64,000 nucleotides of DNA. It comes from Micromonospora narathiwatensis (GTDB lineage: Bacteria > Actinomycetota > Actinomycetes > Mycobacteriales > Micromonosporaceae). The stretch is taken from assembly GCF_900089605.1 (NCBI RefSeq), contig NZ_LT594324.1, forward strand, positions 3,968,001-4,032,000. Reading direction: 5' to 3'. A model generated the notes under the pieces. The model was not told the DNA's origin, made no database searches, and saw only the letters and a list, made by a program, of their open reading frames with translations. This document shows positions 55,414-64,000 of this stretch, one piece after another (position 1 is the stretch's first letter; every line of letters begins with the position of its first letter). Made by a program: the position numbers and the translations under genes.

Positions 55414-56234
55414 GGGCCGACCCGGGCGAGGATCGCCTCGGCGAGCGGGGCGGGCGCCTCGTCGGGAATCCAGTGGGTGACACCGGCCAGTTCGACGAAG
55501 CGGTAGTCGCCGGTGACGTGCGCCGCGCACGCCTCAGCGGCGGCCCGGCCGATCGCGACGTCCCCGTCGCTCCACACGAACGTGGTCGGCACACCCACCG
55601 GCCCGACGGCCCGCATGTCGGCCCCCGACATGGCCCGGTACCAGTTGAGGGCGGCGGTCAGCGCGCCCGGCACGCGCATCGGTTCGGCGTAGCGGGTCAC
55701 CCGGGCGGCGTCGCCCACCCCGCCGAGCATCCGGCGCAGCGCGGCGGCACGCATCGCGAGCAGCACCCGCTCGGCCGTGCCCGGCTTGCGGAACAGCGCC
55801 ATGTAGGCGGACCGGGCCTTCTGCCGCCGGTCGGTGGCGAGCGCGTGGGCCATCGCCGCCGGGTGCGGCACCGACACCGCGGTCAGGGAACGGACCCGCT
55901 CCGGGTGTGCCGCCGCCAGGGCCCACGCCACCGCCGCGCCCCAGTCGTGCCCCACCACGTGCGCGGACGTCACCCCGAGCGCGTCGAGCACGCCGGCCGC
56001 GTCGGCCACCAGCTCCGGAATCCGGTACGCCTCGACCGCCGCCGGCCGCGCGCCCGGCGAGTAGCCGCGCTGGTCGGGCGCGTACGTGCGCAGCCCGGCG
56101 GCGTGCAGCGCGGGCACCACCCCGTCCCACTCGCCGCCGTGCTGCGGGAAGCCGTGCAGCAGCAGGACGGGTACGCCGTCCTCCGGACCGCCCGTGCGTA
56201 CCTCGAACGTCAGACCTCGCGCGTCGACCCGCAT
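55410..56234 (-). CDS. Alpha/beta hydrolase
   Basis: A 274-residue alpha/beta hydrolase like epoxide hydrolases and haloalkane dehalogenases. LLLHGFPQHGGEWDGVVPAL holds the oxyanion hole; the nucleophile is Asp in VVGHDWGAAVAWALA (G-H-D-W-G), later Asp WSDGDVAIG and His AGVTHWIPDEAP complete the triad. First gene of the minus-strand three-gene set. Substrate unknown. Confidence 0.92.
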   Translation of the reverse strand: MRVDARGLTFEVRTGGPEDGVPVLLLHGFPQHGGEWDGVVPALHAAGLRTYAPDQRGYSPGARPAAVEAYRIPELVADAAGVLDALGVTSAHVVGHDWGAAVAWALAAAHPERVRSLTAVSVPHPAAMAHALATDRRQKARSAYMALFRKPGTAERVLLAMRAAALRRMLGGVGDAARVTRYAEPMRVPGALTAALNWYRAMSGADMRAVGPVGVPTTFVWSDGDVAIGRAAAEACAAHVTGDYRFVELAGVTHWIPDEAPAPLAEAILARVGP

Positions 56235-56333
56235 GATTCGGCAGCCTACCCACCCACGTCGATCCCCCGACGCCCTGCTGGGCCGGTGGCCAGGGGCGGT
56301 GCTAGCGTCTGAACGAGACAACTTCACATCCGA

Positions 56334-56418
<85 letters not shown>

Positions 56419-56503
56419 GTCGACCTCCAGCCGCGCCGCCGTCCGGTGACACCGGGCGCGGCGTGCGTCTTCTCCTGGTTCTTGTCATGGACTGGGAGCA
56501 ACC

Positions 56504-57088
56504 ATGGAAAACAGCAACCGCTGGCGCACCATCGACATCGTCGTCGCCTCGGTGATCGCCGTCGCCTTCGGCGTCATCTTCTGGGCCTGGAACCTGGTCT
56601 GGAGCGCCACGGACGCCGCTTTCGCCTTCTTCCCGCCGGCGCAGACCCTCATCTACGGCGTATGGCTGGTGCCGGCGGTCCTCGGCGGACTGGTGATCCG
56701 CAAGCCCGGCGCCTCGCTGTTCTGCGAGCTGGTCGCCTCGATCGTCTCCGCGCTGCTGGGCAGCCAGTGGGGCGGCATCGCGATCGTGCAGGGCCTGACC
56801 CAGGGCATCGGCGCCGAGCTGGCCTTCGCCGCGTTCCGCTACCGCTCGTACCGGCTGCCGAGCGCCCTGCTGGCCGGCGCGCTCACCGGCCTGACCGCGG
56901 CGGTCTTCGACTTCGTCTACTGGAACAAGGCCACCGACCTGGTCAGCTACCGCATCCCGTACGCGCTGCTGACCATCGTGAGCGCCACCGTGATCGCCGG
57001 CGCCGGCGCCTTCTACCTCACCCGCGCCCTGGCCGACACCGGCGTCCTCGACCGTTTCCCCGCCGGCCGGGAACGCGCCGCCGTCTGA
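56504..57088 (+). CDS. ykoE: HMP/thiamine ECF transporter substrate-binding subunit
   Basis: A 194-residue S component (YkoE family) with five to six membrane helices, including RTIDIVVASVIAVAFGVIFWAWN, FFPPAQTLIYGVWLVPAVLGGLVIRKPGA and GSQWGGIAIVQGLTQGIGAELAFA. It binds hydroxymethylpyrimidine or thiamine. It follows a TPP riboswitch and precedes the ATPase and T component, as in Bacillus ykoFEDC. Confidence 0.93.
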   Translation: MENSNRWRTIDIVVASVIAVAFGVIFWAWNLVWSATDAAFAFFPPAQTLIYGVWLVPAVLGGLVIRKPGASLFCELVASIVSALLGSQWGGIAIVQGLTQGIGAELAFAAFRYRSYRLPSALLAGALTGLTAAVFDFVYWNKATDLVSYRIPYALLTIVSATVIAGAGAFYLTRALADTGVLDRFPAGRERAAV

Positions 57089-57122
57089 AAGTCACCTGCC
57101 GGATCGGGAAGGGGGTGCGGAG

Positions 57123-58556
57123 ATGAGCGCGGTGGAGTTGCGGGGGTTCGGGTGGCGGCACGCCGGCCGGAAGGGCTGGGCGGTGCGGGGGGTGGACCTG
57201 CGCATCGAGGCCGGGGAACGGGTGCTGCTGCTCGGGCCGTCCGGGGCCGGGAAGAGCACCCTGCTCGCGGCGCTCGCCGGGCTGCTGCCCGAGGACTCCG
57301 GCACCCAGGAGGGCACCATCGAGATCGACGGGCTCGACCCGCGCAAGGCCCGGGAACGGGTCGGTGTCGTCTTCCAGGACCCGGAGACCCAACTGGTGAT
57401 GGCCCGCTGCGGCGACGACGTCGCGTTCGGGCTGGAGAACCGGGGCGTACCCGGTGCGGAGATCTGGCCCCGGGTCGACGAGGCGCTGCGCCGGGTCGGC
57501 TTCCCGTACCACCGGGGCCGGCCCACCGCGGCGCTGTCCGGCGGCGAGCAGCAGCGACTCGCCCTGGCCGGGGCGCTCGCCCTGCGACCCGGGCTGCTGC
57601 TGCTCGACGAGCCGACGGCCAACCTCGACCCGGCCGGCGCCACGCTGATCCGGCAGGCCGTCCGGGACGCCCTCGACGCCGACACCACGCTGATCCTGGT
57701 CGAGCACCGGGTCGCCGAGGCGCTGCCGCTGGTCGACCGGGTGGTCGTCCTCGAAGCCGGCGGCGGGGTGCGGGCCGACGGGCCGCCCGACGCGGTCTTC
57801 GCCGCGCACGGCGACGCGCTCGCCGACGCCGGGGTCTGGGTGCCCGGCCGGGCCGTGCCGCCCCGGCGGGCCGCCGCGCCGGCCGGCGAGCCGCTGATCA
57901 CCGCCGGCCGGCTCGGCCTGCCGCCCCGGCTGGCCCCCACCGACCTTCGGGTACGCGCCGGCGAGGCGCTCGCCGTGCTCGGCCCGAACGGCGCCGGCAA
58001 GTCCACCCTCGCCCTGCTCCTCGGCGGCCTGCTCCGCCCCGGCACCGGTACGGTCACCGCCGGCGCCGACCTGGCCGGCCCGGACGCCGGCACTCCCCCG
58101 CACCGCTGGCGGGCGCCGGCCCTCGCCCGGCGGATCGGCTCGGTCTTCCAGGATCCCGAGCACCAGTTCGTCACCAACACCGTCTTCGACGAGCTGGCGC
58201 TGGGCCCGCGCCGGACCGGCCAGCCCGAGGCGGCGGTCCGGTCCACCGTGGACGGGCTGCTGGAACGGCTCCGGCTGGCCCGGCTGGCCGGGGCGAACCC
58301 GTACACCCTCTCCGGTGGGGAGGCGCGGCGGCTGAGCGTGGCGACCGCCCTGGCCACCGCGCCCCGCCTGCTGATCTGCGACGAACCCACCTTCGGCCAG
58401 GACCGGCGGACCTGGCTGGAGCTGGTCGACCTGCTCGCCGAGCTGCGCGACGCCGGTCACGGCGTCGTGGCGGTCACCCACGACCCGGACTTCGTCGCCG
58501 CGCTGGCCGACCGCACGGTGACCCTGACCCGACCCGGCACCGGGGACCGGCCGTGA
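57123..58556 (+). CDS. ykoD: HMP/thiamine ECF transporter ATPase, two fused domains
   Basis: A 477-residue protein with two complete ATPase domains. Domain 1: Walker A GPSGAGKST, signature LSGGEQQR, Walker B LLLLDEPTANLDP. Domain 2: GPNGAGKST, LSGGEARR and LLICDEPTFGQD. Both have Q-loops (VFQDPETQLV and VFQDPEHQFV). Powers the importer. ATG 57,123 with GGAG upstream. Confidence 0.94.
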   Translation: MSAVELRGFGWRHAGRKGWAVRGVDLRIEAGERVLLLGPSGAGKSTLLAALAGLLPEDSGTQEGTIEIDGLDPRKARERVGVVFQDPETQLVMARCGDDVAFGLENRGVPGAEIWPRVDEALRRVGFPYHRGRPTAALSGGEQQRLALAGALALRPGLLLLDEPTANLDPAGATLIRQAVRDALDADTTLILVEHRVAEALPLVDRVVVLEAGGGVRADGPPDAVFAAHGDALADAGVWVPGRAVPPRRAAAPAGEPLITAGRLGLPPRLAPTDLRVRAGEALAVLGPNGAGKSTLALLLGGLLRPGTGTVTAGADLAGPDAGTPPHRWRAPALARRIGSVFQDPEHQFVTNTVFDELALGPRRTGQPEAAVRSTVDGLLERLRLARLAGANPYTLSGGEARRLSVATALATAPRLLICDEPTFGQDRRTWLELVDLLAELRDAGHGVVAVTHDPDFVAALADRTVTLTRPGTGDRP

Positions 58557-59353
58557 TCGGCGTGGAGCCGGTCGCCGCGCCCGGGGCGCCGCTGGCCCGG
58601 CGCAATCCCGTGGCGAAGCTGGCCGCCGCGCTGGTCTTCTCGTTCATCCTGATCGCCACCCTGGACCCGGTGGCCCCCGCCATCGCCATCGCGATCGAGC
58701 TGGCGGTGCTGCCGCTGTTCGGCATCCGCTACCGGGTGCTGGCCCGGCGGGCCTGGCCGTTGCTGGCCAGCGCCGGGGGGATCCTGGTCACCCTGGTGCT
58801 GTTCGCCGCCGACCGCTCCGGGCGGGTGCTGGTCGAGGCGGGTCCGGTCCTGGTCACCGAGGGGGTGCTGGTCACCGCGCTGGGGCTGGTGCTGCGCATG
58901 CTCGCGGTGGCGCTGCCCGGGATCGTCGTCTTCGCCACCACCGACGCCACCGACCTGGCCGACGCGTTGATCCAGAACGCGAAGGCGCCGGCCCGGTTCG
59001 CCATCGGCGCGCTGGCCGCGTTCCGGCTGGTGCCGTTGCTGGAGCAGGAGTGGCGGATGATCAGCATGGCGCGCCGGGCCCGGGGGGTCGACGCCGGCCG
59101 GAATCCGGTCGCCAAGCTGCGGCTCTTCGTGTCGACGGCGTTCGCCCTGCTGGTCGGGGCGATCCGGCGGGGCACCCGGCTGGCGGTGGCGATGGACGCC
59201 CGCGGCTTCGACGCCGGCGTTCCGCGTACGGTCGCCCGCCGGCAGCACTTCACCCGGGCGGACGCCCTGCTGGTGGCCGTCGCGGCGGTGCTGGCGGGCG
59301 CGGCGCTGGCGGTCAGCGTCGCGGTCGGCACCTTCCGCCCGCTGATCGGCTGA
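58553..59353 (+). CDS. ykoC: ECF transporter transmembrane (T) component
   Basis: A 266-residue EcfT-type protein with five or six helices. RRNPVAKLAAALVFSFILIATLDPV is the start of the family; two Ala-Arg-Gly-type coupling motifs are seen in SMARRARGVDAG and VAMDARGFDAG. It links the ATPase to YkoE. GTG 58,553 overlaps ykoD by 4 bases (GTGA). Confidence 0.92.
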   Translation: MIGVEPVAAPGAPLARRNPVAKLAAALVFSFILIATLDPVAPAIAIAIELAVLPLFGIRYRVLARRAWPLLASAGGILVTLVLFAADRSGRVLVEAGPVLVTEGVLVTALGLVLRMLAVALPGIVVFATTDATDLADALIQNAKAPARFAIGALAAFRLVPLLEQEWRMISMARRARGVDAGRNPVAKLRLFVSTAFALLVGAIRRGTRLAVAMDARGFDAGVPRTVARRQHFTRADALLVAVAAVLAGAALAVSVAVGTFRPLIG

Positions 59354-59388
59354 TCCGGTCGACCACCCGACCCGGGCTGCGGCGGGGC

Positions 59389-59414
59389 GGGGCGTCCTCG
59401 CGGCGGGACGCCCC
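59389..59414. terminator. Hairpin after ykoC
   Basis: A 9-bp stem GGGGCGTCC/GGACGCCCC with an 8-base loop lies in a larger imperfect inverted repeat (about 59,358-59,440) between the convergent ykoC and small basic protein genes. Confidence 0.65.
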
Positions 59415-59447
59415 GGATCGCCGCGACCCGGGTCGGTCGACGGCCGG

Positions 59448-59687
59448 TCAGCTGCGCCGGAAGGCGTAGAACCGGGTCTGGCCGGCGCGCTGGCCGCGCC
59501 CGGCGAGCCGGGCGTCGCGACCGGTCGACGGCGGACCGGCCTTCGGCGGCGTCGCCCCGGACTCCCCAGGTACGGCCACCGGCTTGACGACCGGCGCCAC
59601 GGCGAGGGTGTCGAGATCCGTCGGGGTCACGTCCACCAGGGACGGCGACGGCTTACGGGACTTCTTCGGACTGCGCTTGGCGGGCAT
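59448..59687 (-). CDS. Small basic protein
   Basis: A 79-residue Lys/Arg/Pro-rich protein (MPAKRSPKKSRKPSPSLVDVTP, then a Pro/Val linker and GQTRFYAFRRS at the end). AGGAGG lies seven bases before ATG 59,687. It has no predicted fold; the basic tail suggests nucleic-acid contact. Not recognised. Confidence 0.6.
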   Translation of the reverse strand: MPAKRSPKKSRKPSPSLVDVTPTDLDTLAVAPVVKPVAVPGESGATPPKAGPPSTGRDARLAGRGQRAGQTRFYAFRRS

Positions 59688-59931
59688 ACGCGGGCCTCCT
59701 GACTGTCGAGAGCGCCGGTCACGGCGCGGCGAGCGGGTGGGCTCCGGCGGGTCCGACCACGACAGACACCGCCACCGACGGCGGTGAGGAGGGATGCGGA
59801 CGCCCGGAGCAGGACGGGTCGCGCCGCGTACGGCGGCGGACGGGCTCGGCGGAAGGGCGTCAGTTACGCATGTCAGCAGGCTAACCGGCGACCCGCGTCC
59901 CCGCACCCGATTTACTGGCAACATCGGCGAC

Positions 59932-60264
59932 ATGCTGATCGCATTCTCGATCACCCCGCTCGGCGTGGGTGAGTCCGTGGGCGGCGTGGTCGCCGACGCC
60001 GTCCGGGTGGTCCGCGAGTCCGGCCTGCCCAACCGGACCGACGCCATGTTCACCACCGTCGAGGGCGAGTGGGACGAGGTGATGGCGGTGGTCAAGCGCG
60101 CCGTCGACACGGTCGCGGCCCAGGCGCCCCGGGTCAGCCTGGTGCTCAAGGCCGACCTGCGTCCCGGCGTCACCGACGCGATGACCGCGAAGGTCGCCCG
60201 CGTCGAGGCCCGGCTGGCCGAGGCGACGGGACCGACCGCCACGATGCCACCCAACCAGGGGTGA
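59932..60264 (+). CDS. MTH1187-family thiamine-binding protein
   Basis: A 110-residue ferredoxin-like protein: [58 protein letters not shown]. Members bind thiamine or HMP, and YkoF of the Bacillus ykoFEDC operon is built from two such units. It lies 0.6 kb from ykoC in the same direction, with one small divergent gene between. Confidence 0.9.
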   Translation: MLIAFSITPLGVGESVGGVVADAVRVVRESGLPNRTDAMFTTVEGEWDEVMAVVKRAVDTVAAQAPRVSLVLKADLRPGVTDAMTAKVARVEARLAEATGPTATMPPNQG

Positions 60265-60358
60265 CGCCCCACTCACCGGCCGTCGACATCCCGGCCCGCA
60301 CCCGGACCGACCGCGATACGGTCGCAGCACGGGCAGCCGACGGAGGGTGGCGGTACGC

Positions 60359-61801
60359 ATGGCGGCGCGGGCGACGGCACAGATCGGCGTGACCGGGCTG
60401 GGGGTGATGGGCCGCAACCTGGCCCGGAACCTGGCCCGTCACGGCTTCACCGTCGCGGTGCACAACCGCTCGCCCGAGCGCACCCGCAGCCTGATCGCCG
60501 AGCACGGCGGCGAGGGCGCCTTCGTGCCGTCGGAGTCGACGGCCGACTTCGTCGCCACGCTGGAGCGCCCCCGCGCGGTGATCGTCATGGTCAAGGCGGG
60601 CGGCCCCACCGACGCGGTGATCGACGAACTGGTGCCACTGCTGGAGGCGGGGGACATCGTCGTCGACTGCGGCAACGCGCACTTCACCGACACCATCCGC
60701 CGGGAGGAGGCGCTGCGCGGGCACGGGCTGCACTTCGTCGGCACCGGCGTATCCGGCGGCGAGGAGGGCGCGCTGCACGGCCCGAGCATCATGCCGGGCG
60801 GCTCGGACGAGTCCTACCGCAAGCTCGGCCCGATCTTCGAGAAGATCGCCGCGCAGGTGGCGGGCACCCCGTGCTGCCGGCACATCGGCCCGGACGGCGC
60901 CGGCCACTTCGTCAAGATGGTCCACAACGGCATCGAGTACGCCGACATGCAGCTCATCGCCGAGGCGTACGACCTGTTGCGGGCCGGCCTGTCGGCGAGC
61001 CCGGCGCAGCTCGCGGAGATCTTCCGGCAGTGGAACGGCGGCGAGCTGGAGTCGTTCCTCATCGAGATCACCGCCGACGTGCTCGGGCACACCGACGCGG
61101 CGACCGGCCGGCCCTTCGTCGACGTGGTGCTCGACCAGGCCGAGCAGAAGGGCACCGGCCGGTGGACCGTGCAGAGCGCGCTGGACCTCGGCGTCCCGAT
61201 CACGGGGATCGCCGAGGCCACCTTCGCCCGGTCGCTGTCCGGCCACGCCGACCAGCGCGCCGCCGCGCGCCGCGCCTTCGCCGACGCGGGCGGAAAGTGG
61301 CAGGTGGACGACCGGGAGACCTTCGTCGAGGACGTCCGGCGCGCGCTGCTGGCCAGCAAGATCGTCGCGTACGCGCAGGGCTTCGACCACATCCGGGCCG
61401 GCAGCCGCGAGTACGACTGGGGCATCGACCTGGGCGGCACCGCGACCATCTGGCGGGGCGGCTGCATCATCCGGGCCCGCTTCCTGGACCGGATCCGCGA
61501 GGCGTACGACGCCGAGCCGGAGCTGCCGACGCTGCTGGTGGCCCCGTGGTTCGCCGAGCGGGTCGACGCCGGCGTCCCGGCCTGGCGGCGGGTGGTGGCC
61601 GACGCGGCCCGGGCGGGCGTGCCCACGCCGGCGTTCTCGTCGTCGCTGGCCTACTTCGACGGGCTGCGCGCACAGCGGCTGCCGGCCGCACTGATCCAGG
61701 GCCTACGGGACAACTTCGGGGCGCACACCTACCACCGGGTGGACCGGGACGGGTCGTTCCACACCCGCTGGGCGGCGGACCGCTCCGAGACGGTGGCCTG
61801 A
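60359..61801 (+). CDS. gnd: 6-phosphogluconate dehydrogenase, decarboxylating
   Basis: A 480-residue enzyme of the oxidative pentose phosphate pathway that converts 6-phosphogluconate to ribulose 5-phosphate with NADP+. GVTGLGVMGRNLARNLARHG (NADP site), GVSGGEEGALHGPSIMPGG, GHFVKMVHNGIEYADMQLIAEAY (catalytic Lys, then Glu) and DQAEQKGTGRWTV are intact, and IIRARFLDRI closes the substrate site. Length is normal for the homodimeric long form. ATG 60,359 follows GGAGGG; an in-frame GTG four codons upstream overlaps it. Confidence 0.96.
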   Translation: MAARATAQIGVTGLGVMGRNLARNLARHGFTVAVHNRSPERTRSLIAEHGGEGAFVPSESTADFVATLERPRAVIVMVKAGGPTDAVIDELVPLLEAGDIVVDCGNAHFTDTIRREEALRGHGLHFVGTGVSGGEEGALHGPSIMPGGSDESYRKLGPIFEKIAAQVAGTPCCRHIGPDGAGHFVKMVHNGIEYADMQLIAEAYDLLRAGLSASPAQLAEIFRQWNGGELESFLIEITADVLGHTDAATGRPFVDVVLDQAEQKGTGRWTVQSALDLGVPITGIAEATFARSLSGHADQRAAARRAFADAGGKWQVDDRETFVEDVRRALLASKIVAYAQGFDHIRAGSREYDWGIDLGGTATIWRGGCIIRARFLDRIREAYDAEPELPTLLVAPWFAERVDAGVPAWRRVVADAARAGVPTPAFSSSLAYFDGLRAQRLPAALIQGLRDNFGAHTYHRVDRDGSFHTRWAADRSETVA

Positions 61802-61866
61802 CCCCCGCTCGATCCACCCGATGGGCGGCTCCCCGCCCGCCCTCCGGGCCGCTGCGGAAGACGCGT

Positions 61867-62139
61867 TCACCAGGCCCGCCCCGGCTCCTCGGCCGAGGGT
61901 TCCAGATCGCTCGGCGCCGAGCCGGAGTCGTCGGGCGGGGTGGGCGCCCAGCCGGCGGCCGGTTCGCCGTGTGCCAGCTCGGCGATCTCGCCGGAACGGA
62001 CGGCCGGCGTGTGCCCGAGCTCGGCGCAGTACCGCTCGGCGACGCCGGCGCAGAGATCCGCCACCCGTTCCCGGTGCGCGGCGTCGACCAGGTCCGCGCC
62101 GGCCAGCGCGGCCGTCATCTCGTACCGGAGATCCCGCAT
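61867..62139 (-). CDS. Conserved hypothetical acidic protein
   Basis: A 90-residue protein with a helical first half (RYEMTAALAGADLVDAAHRERVADLCAGVAERYCAELG) and an acidic Pro/Ser-rich second half. ATG 62,139 with a G-rich site; a GTG two codons upstream is possible. It lies downstream of uppS in the same direction. Function unknown. Confidence 0.55.
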   Translation of the reverse strand: MRDLRYEMTAALAGADLVDAAHRERVADLCAGVAERYCAELGHTPAVRSGEIAELAHGEPAAGWAPTPPDDSGSAPSDLEPSAEEPGRAW

Positions 62140-62251
62140 GTCCACCCCCGTGGCCGGACGCGACCGGGCGGCCCGCCCTCGCGCCGATGGTATGCGCTGA
62201 GGCCGCGCGGCCCGCCGCAAACGCGTCGACGCCGCCCCGACCGCGGGACCG

Positions 62252-63064
62252 CTACGTCCTCGGGGCCACCGGGTTGGGCAACGCGCCGCCGAAGCGGCGG
62301 TCCCGCTGGGCGTAGAGCTCGCAGGCGTACCAGAGGTGACGGCGGTCGAAGTCCGGCCAGAGCGTGTCGAGGAAGACCAACTCGGCGTACGCGCTCTGCC
62401 AGAGCAGGAAGTTGGAGGTGCGCTGCTCGCCGGAGGGGCGCAGGAAGAGGTCCACCTCGGGGACCTCCGGGTGGTAGAGGTACCTGGCGATGGTCTTCTC
62501 GTTGACCTTGCCCGGGTCGAGCCTGCCGGCCGCCACGTCACGGGCGATCGCGGCGGTGGCGTCGGCGATCTCCGCCTGGCCGCCGTAGTTGACGCAGAAC
62601 TGCAGCGTCAGCGTCGAGTTGCCCCGGGACATCTCCTCGGCGGTCTGCAACTCGGAGATCACGCTCTTCCAGAGCCGCCCGGCCCGGCCGGACCAGACCA
62701 CCCGTACGCCCAGGTCGACGAGCTGGTCACGGCGGCGACGGATGACGTCCCGGTTGAAACCCATCAGGAACCGGACCTCGTCCGGCGAGCGCCGCCAGTT
62801 CTCGGTGGAGAAGGCGTACGCCGACAGGTAGGGGATGCCCAGCTCGATCGCGCCCTCGACGGTGTCGAAGAGGCTGTGCTCGCCCTGCTCGTGACCCTTG
62901 GTCCGGGGCAGCCCGCGCTCCTTGGCCCAGCGGCCGTTGCCGTCCATGACCACCGCGATGTGCTTCGGCAGCGCCTCGGCGGGCAGGGCCGGCGGCCGGG
63001 CGCCGGACGGGTGCGGAGTCGGTGGCACCGGCTCCCGCCGGAAGACCCTCGTCGATCGGATCAC
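62252..63064 (-). CDS. uppS: Isoprenyl transferase (undecaprenyl or decaprenyl diphosphate synthase)
   Basis: A 270-residue cis-prenyltransferase that makes the lipid carrier for wall synthesis. The catalytic Asp is in [27 protein letters not shown], and [31 protein letters not shown] and [25 protein letters not shown] are the other conserved regions. GTG 63,064 abuts the recO stop, a classic actinobacterial pair. Confidence 0.95.
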   Translation of the reverse strand: MIRSTRVFRREPVPPTPHPSGARPPALPAEALPKHIAVVMDGNGRWAKERGLPRTKGHEQGEHSLFDTVEGAIELGIPYLSAYAFSTENWRRSPDEVRFLMGFNRDVIRRRRDQLVDLGVRVVWSGRAGRLWKSVISELQTAEEMSRGNSTLTLQFCVNYGGQAEIADATAAIARDVAAGRLDPGKVNEKTIARYLYHPEVPEVDLFLRPSGEQRTSNFLLWQSAYAELVFLDTLWPDFDRRHLWYACELYAQRDRRFGGALPNPVAPRT

Positions 63065-63904
63065 TTACGCATTCTCCCTGTTCACGCCAGTGGCGGTGGG
63101 TCCGGCGCCGGGGCGCGGCGGGACCGTGCCGGCCCCGGGGGCGCCCCGGTCGACCAGCGGCAGCGAGCGTAGCGCGCGCTCCAGGTGCCACTGGAGGTGC
63201 GCCGCGACCAGCCCGCTGCACTCCCGGCGTACGCCGGTCTCGGTGGCGTCGGCGTACGCCCAGTCGCCGGTGGTCAGCGCGGACATCAGGTCGACGCTGG
63301 CCGGGGCGGGGTGGGCGGCGCCCGGTGGCCGGCAGTCCGGGCAGACCGTCCCGCCGGCCGGTACGGAGAACGCCCGGTGCTTCCCCGGCGTGCCGCAGAC
63401 CGCGCACGCGGTCAGCGCGGGCGCCCAGCCGGCCAGCGCCATCCCGCGCAGCAGGTAGGCGTCGAGCACCAGCGTGGTGGCGTGCTCGCCGCGCGCCAGC
63501 GACTTCAGCGCGCCGAGGGTGAGCTGGAACAACCGCAGCGACGGCTCCCGCTCGACCGGGGTGAGCCGCTCCGCCGTCTCGGCGATCGCGCTGGCCGCCG
63601 TGTAGCGGGGGTAGTCGCCGAGGAACCGCTTGCCGTAGAGGTCGATCCCCTCGACCTGGCTGACGGTGTGCAGCGAGCTGCCCAGATTGCCCTTCGGGTC
63701 GCCGGCGAGTTGGAGGTCGACGTGCCCGAACGGCTCCAGCCGGGCGCCGAACCGGCTTGAGGTGCGCCGCACGCCCCGGGCCACCGCGCGAAGCCGGCCG
63801 TGCCGGCGGGTCAGCAGGGTGATGATCCGGTCGGACTCGCCCAACTTCTGCACGCGCAGCACCACCGCGTCGTCGCGGTAGAGCTGTCGGCGGTACCCGG
63901 CCAT
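63065..63904 (-). CDS. recO: DNA repair protein RecO
   Basis: A 279-residue RecFOR-pathway protein that loads RecA. N-terminal OB fold YRDDAVVLRVQKLGESDRIITLLTRRHGRLRAVARGVR, helical middle, and a zinc site made from CAVC and CPDC. The last about 35 residues are Pro/Gly-rich. ATG 63,904. The final 96 bases of the window are upstream of it and show no gene. Confidence 0.95.
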   Translation of the reverse strand: MAGYRRQLYRDDAVVLRVQKLGESDRIITLLTRRHGRLRAVARGVRRTSSRFGARLEPFGHVDLQLAGDPKGNLGSSLHTVSQVEGIDLYGKRFLGDYPRYTAASAIAETAERLTPVEREPSLRLFQLTLGALKSLARGEHATTLVLDAYLLRGMALAGWAPALTACAVCGTPGKHRAFSVPAGGTVCPDCRPPGAAHPAPASVDLMSALTTGDWAYADATETGVRRECSGLVAAHLQWHLERALRSLPLVDRGAPGAGTVPPRPGAGPTATGVNRENA

Positions 63905-64000
63905 CCGGCCATTCTCCCTCGGGGTGCGATCTCAGGGTCGGTTCGGGGTGGATCGGCGGTCGAACCCGGATGTGCCGCCCCGACGGCCGGCCGTAGCGTG

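Overview
The window is very high-GC, protein-dense DNA with frequent GTG starts, strong AGGAGG-type ribosome binding sites and many 4-base ATGA/GTGA gene overlaps. The genes point to a filamentous actinomycete close to Micromonospora (family Micromonosporaceae): XRE-DUF5753/DUF397 pairs, a conservon-type sensor kinase with a Roadblock protein, SCO3242-type prenyltransferase, a class II GlyRS and an smtB-zur pair. This is inferred from gene content only. I see no rRNA, tRNA, CRISPR array, transposase or phage module, so it is chromosomal.

Region 1 (1-16,900). After the 3' end of an M28 peptidase comes a 14-gene minus-strand run, read right to left. It starts with a ROK regulator, a CUT2 sugar ABC importer (ATPase, permease, Tat lipoprotein) and a Gfo/Idh/MocA dehydrogenase. 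After a structured 260-bp gap follow inositol-phosphate synthase, UbiA-type prenyltransferase, a TIM-barrel isomerase, EboA, a TatD-like hydrolase, an EboE-like TIM barrel, an EboF-like phosphodiesterase, a polyprenyl diphosphate synthase and a last sugar isomerase. This is an ebo-type cluster in which an inositol-phosphate synthase takes the place of the dehydroquinate-synthase-like cyclase (EboD), with its own prenyl diphosphate synthase. It is the most interesting system here: it looks built to make and process a prenylated cyclitol of unknown structure. A 27-codon mini-ORF carrying a dispersed repeat sits at one junction.

Region 2 (16,900-34,450). A YihY/BrkB membrane protein is followed by an ABC exporter whose ATPase (22.5-23.5 kb) is separated from its two permeases (18.0-19.6 kb) by an accessory block: a secreted SH3-like protein, small membrane and basic proteins, and DUF397 with its XRE regulator. 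Then come a sensor kinase-Roadblock-TAXI operon, dnaG, an LtrA-family membrane protein, and a second ABC exporter with its own small XRE regulator and a second copy of the mini-ORF repeat.

Region 3 (34,450-47,100). This is mostly housekeeping: an iron-box-controlled siderophore-interacting protein, dGTPase, a VOC protein, PPDK, a GH20 hexosaminidase behind a LacI-type operator, a secreted C39-like peptidase with extreme C-ending codon bias, tRNA-dihydrouridine synthase and glycyl-tRNA synthetase.

Region 4 (47,100-64,000). A compact zinc regulon (Zur-box-like site, znuA-znuC-znuB, SmtB-type ArsR sensor, Zur) is followed by small membrane proteins, a large acyl-CoA dehydrogenase, a 5'-truncated DUF6328 remnant, a SIS/AAC(3)/hydrolase operon, a TPP riboswitch with a ykoE-ykoD-ykoC HMP/thiamine importer, an MTH1187-family thiamine-binding protein, gnd, uppS and recO. 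Positions of domains within proteins are approximate unless a residue number is given.
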